Assembly: GCA_002067555.1 (NCBI GenBank)
Contig: MVQQ01000149.1
Location: forward strand, 1 to 13,039
Length of the DNA stretch: 13,039 nucleotides
Source: Syntrophorhabdus sp. PtaB.Bin184
GTDB taxonomy: Bacteria; Desulfobacterota; Syntrophorhabdia; Syntrophorhabdales; Syntrophorhabdaceae
Direction: 5' to 3'
The position numbers and the translations under genes are program-made. Shown here one piece after another: positions 5,582 to 11,256 of the stretch. How positions within the stretch are numbered: position 1 is the first letter of the stretch; every line of letters begins with the position of its first letter. The notes below the pieces were generated by a model. That model worked only from the letters and a program-made list of their open reading frames with translations, searched no databases and was not told where the DNA came from.

Positions 5582-7648
5582 ATGGACCGTTCAGACAGCA
5601 CCTGTTTCCCCCTTGGCCCCACCGTGTACGGCAACGGGGTGAACTTCAGCGTATTTTCGAAGAACGCCGACGCGGTGGAACTGCTCCTCTTCGATCATGT
5701 CGATGACGCCGTACCGGCGCGCGTCATCAGCCTTGATCACGACAAAAACCGAACGTACCACTACTGGCATGTCTTCATGCCCGGGCTCGCGCCGGGACAG
5801 ATCTACGGGTGGCGGGTCCACGGTCCCTTCGCGCCGGAGAAAGGCCAGAGGTTCGATGCCGCCAAGGTCCTTCTCGACCCCTATGGAAAGGCGGTGGCCG
5901 TTCCTCACGGATACAGCCGCATGGCGGCGTCGCAGCCAGGTGACAACACGGCGACGGCCATGAAAAGCGTGGTGGTCGATCTCGATGACTACGACTGGGA
6001 GGGGGACAGGCTCCTCATGCACCCTTTCGCGACGACGGTGATCTACGAGGCGCACGTGGCGGGACTGACGAAGAACCCCAATTCCGGTGTTGCCCCGGAG
6101 AAGAGAGGCACCTACGCGGGGCTGATGGAGAAGATCCCGTATCTGAAGGACCTCGGCATCACGGCCCTCGAGCTCATGCCCGTATTCCAGTTTGACGACC
6201 AGGACGCACCGCCGGGCAAAGCGAACTACTGGGGGTACGCCCCCGTGTCATTCTTCGCCCCCCACAGCGGGTACAGCTCCCGGAAGGACCACCCCGGCCC
6301 TCTCGACGAATTCCGCGATATGGTGAAGGCCCTCCACAGGGCCGACATCGAGGTCATTCTCGATGTCGTCTACAATCACACGGCCGAGGGCGACCACAGG
6401 GGCCCGACGGTCTCTTACCGGGGTTTCGGGAATGACACCTACTACGTCCTCGACAACGACAGGGCGCGCTTCGCGAACTACACGGGGACGGGCAACACAC
6501 TGAACGCCAACCAGCCCATCGTCCGCAGGATGATCATCGACAGCCTTCATTTCTGGGTAGAGAAGATGCACGTGGATGGTTTTCGTTTCGATCTGGCCTC
6601 CATCCTTTCCCGCGATGAGTCCGGCCGGCCGATGGAGAACCCGCCCGTGCTGTGGGACATCGAGTCCGATCCCGTCCTCGCGGGGGTCAAGCTCATCGCC
6701 GAGGCGTGGGACGCGGCGGGTCTGTACCAGGTGGGCCGCTTTGTCGGGGACAACTGGAAGGAGTGGAACGGCAAGTTCCGGGACGACGTGCGGTCCTTCC
6801 TGAGGGGAGAGGAGGGTACGGTTAAGAGGCTTGCCCAGCGCCTGATGGGAAGCCCGGATATCTACGGCGGGCGGGAGCGCGAGCCCGAACAGAGCGTCAA
6901 CTTTGTGACCTGTCATGACGGGTTTTCCCTCAACGACCTCGTTTCCTATAACCACAAGCACAACGAGGCGAACGGAGAGGACAACAGGGACGGTACGGAC
7001 TACAACCTGAGCTGGAACTGCGGCGTCGAGGGCCCTACCGGCGACCCTGCCATCGAGGCGCTTCGCAACCGCCAGGTAAAGAATTTCATGACCATCACCC
7101 TCACCTCTGTGGGCACACCGATGCTCTCCATGGGCGACGAGGTGCGGCTCACCCGGTACGGAAACAACAACGCCTACTGCCAGGATAACGAGACAAACTG
7201 GTTCGACTGGTCGATGCTTGCCCGTCACGGAGACATACACCGCTTCACGAAGAGCCTCATAGGGCTTCGGCTCTCCCGGCGGTACCAAAAGGGCGAGCGG
7301 TCGATGACCCTCAACGAGATGCTTCACCACGCCCGCATGTCCTGGCACGGGGTGAGACCCGGTGAGCCCGACTGGGCCGACCATTCGCACAGTCTTGCGG
7401 TGGCCCTCGAGGTCGAGAAGGGCCTCGTATTCCACGTGATGCTCAGCAGCTACTGGGAGCCCCTCGAGTTCGAACTCCCGCCGGCAGGGGCGGAGCGGGG
7501 CCCCTGGCACCGTCTGATCGACACATCCCTCGAGTCCCCTGACGACTTCTGTTCCTGGGACGCCGCCCCCCGGGTCGCAGGAGGGACATACCGGCTGGAA
7601 TCTTATTCCATCGCGATCCTTTTCGCTTATGGGAAAGAAGAGGTGTGA
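5582..7648 (+). CDS. glgX: Glycogen debranching enzyme GlgX (GH13_11)
   Basis: A 688-residue isoamylase-type debranching enzyme that hydrolyses alpha-1,6 branches, in GlgX typically the short stubs left by glycogen phosphorylase. An N-terminal CBM48-like domain (about 8-130, PLGPTVYGNGVNFSVFSKNA) precedes the GH13 barrel. All catalytic residues are present: region I DVVYNH, nucleophile Asp337 in GFRFDLAS, acid/base Glu374 in LIAEAWD, and transition-state stabiliser Asp446 in TCHDGFSLNDL. These positions nearly coincide with E. coli GlgX (336, 371, 443). The NRDGTDYNLSWNCGVEGPTG loop is also typical, and length is normal for the family. The ATG directly follows a run of AGG repeats (5573-5581), a slightly close but strong ribosome site. 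No other glycogen genes are in the window, so it is a stand-alone unit with its own promoter. Confidence 0.97.
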   Translation: MDRSDSTCFPLGPTVYGNGVNFSVFSKNADAVELLLFDHVDDAVPARVISLDHDKNRTYHYWHVFMPGLAPGQIYGWRVHGPFAPEKGQRFDAAKVLLDPYGKAVAVPHGYSRMAASQPGDNTATAMKSVVVDLDDYDWEGDRLLMHPFATTVIYEAHVAGLTKNPNSGVAPEKRGTYAGLMEKIPYLKDLGITALELMPVFQFDDQDAPPGKANYWGYAPVSFFAPHSGYSSRKDHPGPLDEFRDMVKALHRADIEVILDVVYNHTAEGDHRGPTVSYRGFGNDTYYVLDNDRARFANYTGTGNTLNANQPIVRRMIIDSLHFWVEKMHVDGFRFDLASILSRDESGRPMENPPVLWDIESDPVLAGVKLIAEAWDAAGLYQVGRFVGDNWKEWNGKFRDDVRSFLRGEEGTVKRLAQRLMGSPDIYGGREREPEQSVNFVTCHDGFSLNDLVSYNHKHNEANGEDNRDGTDYNLSWNCGVEGPTGDPAIEALRNRQVKNFMTITLTSVGTPMLSMGDEVRLTRYGNNNAYCQDNETNWFDWSMLARHGDIHRFTKSLIGLRLSRRYQKGERSMTLNEMLHHARMSWHGVRPGEPDWADHSHSLAVALEVEKGLVFHVMLSSYWEPLEFELPPAGAERGPWHRLIDTSLESPDDFCSWDAAPRVAGGTYRLESYSIAILFAYGKEEV

Positions 7649-7672
7649 TGAGTGGAAGGGGATGGGTCACTG

Positions 7673-7716
7673 CCCGTCCCCCATTTACCGTCATCCCGTC
7701 CCCCATTTACCGTCAT
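7673..7716 (+). repeat. 22-bp perfect tandem duplication
   Basis: Two identical 22-bp units (7673-7694 and 7695-7716) stand head to tail just after glgX. Each reads from CCCGTCCCCC to ACCGTCAT. The last bases of the second unit (CGTCAT, 7711-7716) are the outer end of the MITE-like element, so the duplication probably arose by slippage at, or during insertion of, that element. Confidence 0.85.
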
Positions 7717-7877
7717 CCCGGCGAAGGCCGGGATCCAGCAAAACCCTCCCGCAGCAGAAAGCACGCAACAGATAATACCCTTCGGAACGCGATATGAGAG
7801 GTGTCCTGGAACCTTTCCCCGTGCGGTGGTCCTTTGCTGCCCGTTTTTCCTGGATTCCGGCCTTCGCCGGAATGACG
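7711..7877. mobile_element. MITE/REP-like element with hairpin-forming terminal inverted repeats
   Basis: 28-bp terminal repeats at 7711-7738 and 7850-7877 are inverted copies matching at 26 of 28 positions, around an internal segment of 111 bp with no gene. Each end is itself palindromic: ATCCCGGC-GAAG-GCCGGGAT on the left and ATTCCGGC-CTTC-GCCGGAAT on the right. The two differences between the ends are compensatory, keeping each stem intact. The sequence type (GTCATTCCGGCGAAGGCCGGAATCC-like) is a widespread non-coding repeat of Proteobacteria. No transposase is present and I see no clear target-site duplication. It may also help end the convergent glgX and methyltransferase-operon transcripts. 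Confidence 0.75.
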
Positions 7878-7992
7878 AAGGAGGGTGTGCGGCAGTGACG
7901 AAGGTGTGCGGGAAAATCTTCAGGCCGTCAGACAGGATGGGAGCCTTCAGGATGTTGTCGTCCCCGCTTTGGTCATCGGACAGTATGACCTT

Positions 7993-8036
7993 GCCGGAAT
8001 GACGGGGAGGATCCGCGTGTGCGTTTCCCTGGATTC
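7993..8036. repeat. Fragments of further copies of the inverted-repeat element
   Basis: GCCGGAATGACG (7993-8004) matches the outer end of the right repeat, and CCTGGATTC (8028-8036) matches its inner start; both stop abruptly where homology should continue. They look like remnants of at least one more, degraded copy. The rest of 7878-8060 holds no gene and no obvious terminator for the methyltransferase operon. Confidence 0.5.
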
Positions 8037-8060
8037 ATCTCGAGAGGTACGGGTCATGGG

Positions 8061-8708
8061 CTAAGGGCCGGATAAGGTGGAAGAGATATAGTAGAAGCCT
8101 TCTTCGTCCATGAAGTCTGTGATGGTGAGGCCCGCGTTGGTGAGCAGGCCGCGCATCGACACTTCGTCGGGGAGATGGTCGTGCATCACGGCGTGACAGG
8201 ATTCGTGGTGTTTGTTGATCCCCTCCGCGGAGCTGAAATGGGACACGATGAGGTGACCGCCGGGCTTCAAGATGCGGCAGAGCGTCTTCAGGGCCTTTTC
8301 CTTGTCGTGGAAATGGGGGAAGCAGGAGAAACAGATGACGATGTCGCAGGAATCGTCGGCGAGGGGTGCGTTCTCCGCGTCCGCCAGAACGAACCTGATG
8401 TTTGCCTCCCCGTGGAGGCCGCGGTCAACCTCGAGCATCCTTTCCGCGAAATCGAGTTCGTAGAGAAGCCCCGTGGACGTGATGCGTTCGAGGACGAAAG
8501 GGACGAGGACACCGCTTCCGCATCCCACGTCCAGCACGTGGTCCCCGGTTTTGAGCGGCATAAGCGAGAAGAGGCGCTCAAAGTCCTTGGCGTGCTTGTC
8601 ACAGATCCCCGTGACGCGGTCCTTATACCACATGTCGAGCCATTTTTCGGCGTGCTCGTTGAAGAATTCCCTGCGTCTGTGATACCTTTCGTCGTTTGTC
8701 ATTTTCAT
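8061..8708 (-). CDS. Class I SAM-dependent methyltransferase, last gene of the metal-uptake operon
   Basis: A 215-residue soluble methyltransferase of the Methyltransf_11/25 type. The SAM-binding motifs are VLDVGCGSG (58-66), the acidic end of strand 2 at Asp86 (YELDFAERML), VLADAENAPL (107-116), CDIVICFSCFPHFHD (121-135) and LKPGGHLIV (147-155). No substrate-recognition domain is attached. Residues 163-183 hold an unusual His/Cys cluster (H167, H168, C171, H172, H176, H178) within what may be a family motif (HH...V..D.LP). The ATG at 8708 overlaps the permease stop by 4 bases (ATGA), so translation is coupled and the gene belongs to the operon; a second ATG at 8702 is possible. The methyl acceptor is unknown: a small molecule, metallophore or metalloid linked to the transporter is an inference from position. 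Confidence 0.88.
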   Translation of the reverse strand: MKMTNDERYHRRREFFNEHAEKWLDMWYKDRVTGICDKHAKDFERLFSLMPLKTGDHVLDVGCGSGVLVPFVLERITSTGLLYELDFAERMLEVDRGLHGEANIRFVLADAENAPLADDSCDIVICFSCFPHFHDKEKALKTLCRILKPGGHLIVSHFSSAEGINKHHESCHAVMHDHLPDEVSMRGLLTNAGLTITDFMDEEGFYYISSTLSGP

Positions 8709-9553
8709 GGGGCACCATTCCTTTTTTTCAGCTTTGCCATGCGGCGTTTCGGCGAGAAGATGTATGCCATCGCGAAGATGACCGTGGCCATGAGGACGAC
8801 CGAGGCGCCGGAGGGCAGGTCGAAGATGTAGGATATGACAAGACCGGACGCGCATGCGCCGATCCCGGAAGCCGCGGAGATGAGAAAGAAGTGCTTCATG
8901 TTGTACGTGAGCTGGAGCGCCGTGGCCCCGGGCTGCACGAGAAGGGCGAAGATGAGAAGGCCGCCCACCGTCGCGAGGTTCGCTGACACGACGGCCCCGG
9001 TGAGGAAGAGGAGCGCGTAGTAGATCATCCGTTCCGGCACCCCGCTTGCCCTGGCGAGCCGCCGGTTGAAGAGGACCGCATGTATCTCCTTGAAGAAGAC
9101 GATCACGAAAAGGACGAGGACGCCCGTGACGACGGCCAGTATCGTGACGTCGCAACCGGAGAGCGTGAGGAGGCTTCCCCACATGAGGTTGAGGACGCCC
9201 GCCTTCGTCCGCGTGAGGATGCCCATTCCGAGGAAGGCGATTCCCATGAGAAAGGAAAAGAGAATACCGAGGACGTTCTCCGGCGCGAGGTCCGTGCGGT
9301 CCGAAAGGGGACCCAGCGCACCCGCCGCGGCAAGGCACATGACGAAACCGCTGAGGAAGGGGTTGACGCCGATAAGCATACCCAGCACCGCGCCCGCAAA
9401 GGCGGCGTGTGACATGGAGACGCCGATGAGGGGCATCTTCATGAGTACAACAAACACGGACAGAAGCGAGCAGCTTGCCCCGCAGAGCACACAGGCGATG
9501 GCGGCGCGCTGGATGGGTGGATAGGTGAAGACGTCCATGAGATGCTCAATCAT
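8705..9553 (-). CDS. Metal-type ABC transporter permease (ABC-3 family, ZnuB/MntB-like)
   Basis: The membrane subunit, 282 residues, of an ABC importer of the ABC-3 family, which transports Zn, Mn or Fe, sometimes chelated. About eight hydrophobic helices can be traced from ACVLCGASCSLLSVFVVL to the C-terminal SVVLMATVIFAMAYIF. Family signatures include PLIGVSMSHAAFAGAVLG near the N-terminus, LMWGSLLTLS in the middle, and NLATVGGLLIFALLVQPGAT near residue 200. The C-terminus is basic (KRRMAKLKKRNGAP), as expected on the cytoplasmic side. The ATG at 9553 overlaps the ATPase gene by 8 bases; the best upstream ribosome-site sequence is inside a perfect palindrome (9554-9569), which suggests translational coupling. 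Its stop overlaps the methyltransferase start. Which metal it carries is not decided by the sequence. Confidence 0.93.
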   Translation of the reverse strand: MIEHLMDVFTYPPIQRAAIACVLCGASCSLLSVFVVLMKMPLIGVSMSHAAFAGAVLGMLIGVNPFLSGFVMCLAAAGALGPLSDRTDLAPENVLGILFSFLMGIAFLGMGILTRTKAGVLNLMWGSLLTLSGCDVTILAVVTGVLVLFVIVFFKEIHAVLFNRRLARASGVPERMIYYALLFLTGAVVSANLATVGGLLIFALLVQPGATALQLTYNMKHFFLISAASGIGACASGLVISYIFDLPSGASVVLMATVIFAMAYIFSPKRRMAKLKKRNGAP

Positions 9554-10322
9554 AGGAGATGAATCTCCTGCCCTTTCTCCGGAAGGTCTCGAGGGGATAC
9601 CGGAAGAGCCTCGTCAGGGTCTCTCCCGAGAGCGCCTTATCGATATCCCCGTCAAAGAGCATCCTCCCCTGGCAGAGCAGCACGGCCCGCCCCATCGCGG
9701 AGGGAAGCATGGTGAAATCGTGGGTGACGAAGAGGACCGTCAGGCCCTCCTTCCGGTGGATCTCATCGATGAGGTCGAGGACCTCCTTCTGCACGGCGAT
9801 GTCGAGGTTCGCCGTCGGTTCGTCCATGAGGAGGATGTCCGGCCGCTGGATGATCGCGCGGGCGAGCGACACCTTCTGCCTCTCGCCGCCGGAGAGCTGA
9901 CCGAGGGGTCGTGCGGCGAGGTGGGAAAGACGCATGGTCTCCATGAGCGCCATCGCCTCTTGCCTCCGGTGCCTTCCGGGCGAGCGGAAGAGCCCCGTCC
10001 GCCCGATCGCGCCTGTCATCACTGCCTCCCAGGCGAGTATGGGGAAGGCAGGGTCGACGGGAAACGACTGCGGGACGTATCCGACGCGAAGCCGGGTCTC
10101 GCGGGAACGCCTGTGGGTTTCCCGCTGTCCGAAGAGGCTCAATACCCCCTCGAACCTTTCGAACCCGGCGATGACATTGAGGAGCGTGGTCTTTCCGGCG
10201 CCGTTGGGCCCGATGACTCCGACAAGCTCGCCCCGAGCCACGGTGAGGCTGACGCTGTCGAGGAGCACCGTTCCCGTCTTGCGTACAGTGATCCCGTCAA
10301 GGGTGATCAATTGCTCGTTCAT
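9546..10322 (-). CDS. Metal-type ABC transporter ATP-binding protein (ZnuC/MntA-like)
   Basis: The cytoplasmic ATPase, 258 residues, that powers the neighbouring permease. All motifs are intact: Walker A GPNGAGKT (38-45), Q-loop VPQSF (Gln85), signature LSGGERQKVSLARA (143-156), Walker B ILLMDEP (163-169), D-loop ANLD and the switch His201 (FVTHD). Length and the short C-terminal tail fit the ZnuC/MntA group. The ATG at 10322 lies 27 bp after the binding-protein stop, with only a weak ribosome site (GGAAG at long spacing), so it probably depends on translation from upstream. The last codons (RRFISYD) also encode the palindrome in front of the permease gene. Confidence 0.95.
   Translation of the reverse strand: MNEQLITLDGITVRKTGTVLLDSVSLTVARGELVGVIGPNGAGKTTLLNVIAGFERFEGVLSLFGQRETHRRSRETRLRVGYVPQSFPVDPAFPILAWEAVMTGAIGRTGLFRSPGRHRRQEAMALMETMRLSHLAARPLGQLSGGERQKVSLARAIIQRPDILLMDEPTANLDIAVQKEVLDLIDEIHRKEGLTVLFVTHDFTMLPSAMGRAVLLCQGRMLFDGDIDKALSGETLTRLFRYPLETFRRKGRRFISYD
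9554..9569 (-). promoter_or_regulatory. Perfect palindrome covering the permease ribosome site
   Basis: On the mRNA strand AGGAGATTCATCTCCT pairs AGGAGAT with ATCTCCT, immediately before the permease ATG. The AGGAG that would be its Shine-Dalgarno lies in the stem. Ribosomes finishing the ATPase gene pass through it, so it could couple permease translation to ATPase translation. Confidence 0.5.
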
Positions 10323-10349
10323 GGTGAATTCACTTCCGGCGATGGCGCC

Positions 10350-11213
10350 TTATTCTCGCACAGCGGCAAGGAGGGCGTCAACATTCTCTTGCAGGGTGGC
10401 GAGATACCCTCTCTCCGAGGGAAAGTTTGTCAGGACGACGTGCGGGGCCCGAAGCGTCTCAGCGATCCCCTTGCCGGTGTCCGGTCCGGATTGGATATTG
10501 TCCACAACCATGATCGCCCCGCGGTCTCTCCCGATCTCAGCCAGCCGCAGGATCTCCCGTGTCGACATTGCCTCCTGCCTCCCGTATTCGGCAACGACCC
10601 TGAAACCCATCCATTCCAGCGGTTCCTTTTGCATGGAAGAGGCGATGACGGGTTTTCCGGAGAGGCCCGCGCCCGTGACCTTCTGAACGAGCGCCTCCGA
10701 CCGCTTTTTCACCATGCGAATGGCCTGTTCTTTCCCGCGGGCTATTGCGACCGCATCTTCGGGAAAGTGTTTGGAGAGCTGTTCGGCAAGCAGTGTCAGG
10801 CCCTTTACATATGAGTCAGGGACCATCCAGTTACGGCCTTCCGGGTCGATAACAAGCTGTCTGGGGTCGTCCAGCCCGGCTTTCTCCATGAAGGACATGC
10901 CCCGGAAGGAGACGGTGAGGACTGCCTTCTTCATCTTTTCGATGTCCGTCAGTTTTACATCGTAATGGCCCGGACACTGCCCTGGGGGAAGTATGGCTTC
11001 GACGCGGTAACGGCCGGAGGGAAGGAGCGAGGTGATGATGTCCGACAGGATCGTGTCAGAGACCACTATGGTGCGCTCCTCCGATGATGCTGCTTCCCGT
11101 GGCTTGCCGGAGCACCCGGAGAGGATGCACAGAAGGACGGTGGCTGCGATCGCGAGCAGCACCGCGTCCTGTGCCATCGTGCGGAGTTTCCTGAAAACCG
11201 GTCGTTGAACCAC
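10350..11213 (-). CDS. Substrate-binding lipoprotein, ZnuA/PsaA-like but with altered ligands
   Basis: A 287-residue periplasmic binding lipoprotein that should deliver substrate to the permease. A basic n-region (RPVFRKLR) and hydrophobic stretch (AVLLAIAATVLLCI) end in the lipobox LSGC with Cys34. The cluster-9 family fold is visible in TIVVSDTILSDIITSLLP, the first ligand region PGQCPGHYDVKLTDIEKMKKA (His83), the long central helix (about 133-180) and VVAEYGRQEAMSTREILRLAE. The usual second ligand motif (PHxW) is replaced by RNWMVPDSY, and the third and fourth ligand regions are hard to find (IASSMQKEPLEW, VVDNIQSGPD). The substrate may therefore not be a bare Zn or Mn ion. The GTG at 11213 is chosen because AAGGGG lies five bases upstream and it gives a basic signal peptide; the ATG at 11177 would leave an acidic one. 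Confidence 0.85.
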   Translation of the reverse strand: MVQRPVFRKLRTMAQDAVLLAIAATVLLCILSGCSGKPREAASSEERTIVVSDTILSDIITSLLPSGRYRVEAILPPGQCPGHYDVKLTDIEKMKKAVLTVSFRGMSFMEKAGLDDPRQLVIDPEGRNWMVPDSYVKGLTLLAEQLSKHFPEDAVAIARGKEQAIRMVKKRSEALVQKVTGAGLSGKPVIASSMQKEPLEWMGFRVVAEYGRQEAMSTREILRLAEIGRDRGAIMVVDNIQSGPDTGKGIAETLRAPHVVLTNFPSERGYLATLQENVDALLAAVRE

Positions 11214-11234
11214 AAAGGCCCCTTACGTCTTTTT

Positions 11235-11253
11235 CGCGCCACCTCAAGGCGCG
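11235..11253 (-). repeat. Hairpin between receptor and binding-protein genes
   Basis: On the mRNA strand CGCGCC and GGCGCG (11235-11253) form a 6-bp GC stem with a 7-nt loop in the 43-bp gap after the receptor stop. It is followed by an A run, not a U run, so it is not a standard terminator. It may set the ratio of receptor to transporter messages. Confidence 0.4.
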
Positions 11254-11256
11254 GGT

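Noticed and set aside
6248..7510. A 420-codon open frame antisense to glgX
   Set aside because: It lies wholly opposite glgX, which has every catalytic motif; long antisense frames are common in GC-rich genes, and its translation is low-complexity Val/His/Arg-rich with no family features.
7673..7877. The spacer repeats as a CRISPR array
   Set aside because: There are only two direct 22-bp copies without spacers, plus one inverted pair; no cas gene is present.
8709..9338. Upstream extension of the methyltransferase frame to 425 codons
   Set aside because: The extra part runs through the permease gene in another frame and gives an Arg/His-rich shadow; the methyltransferase starts at the ATGA overlap at 8708.
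9525..10814. A 429-codon plus-strand frame opposite the ATPase and binding-protein genes
   Set aside because: It is a shadow frame of two well-supported genes; the translation shows no domain and is rich in Gly, Pro, Asp and Arg.
11229..11253. Terminator between the receptor and binding-protein genes
   Set aside because: The hairpin is followed by an A run on the mRNA strand, not a U run, and the genes look co-transcribed.
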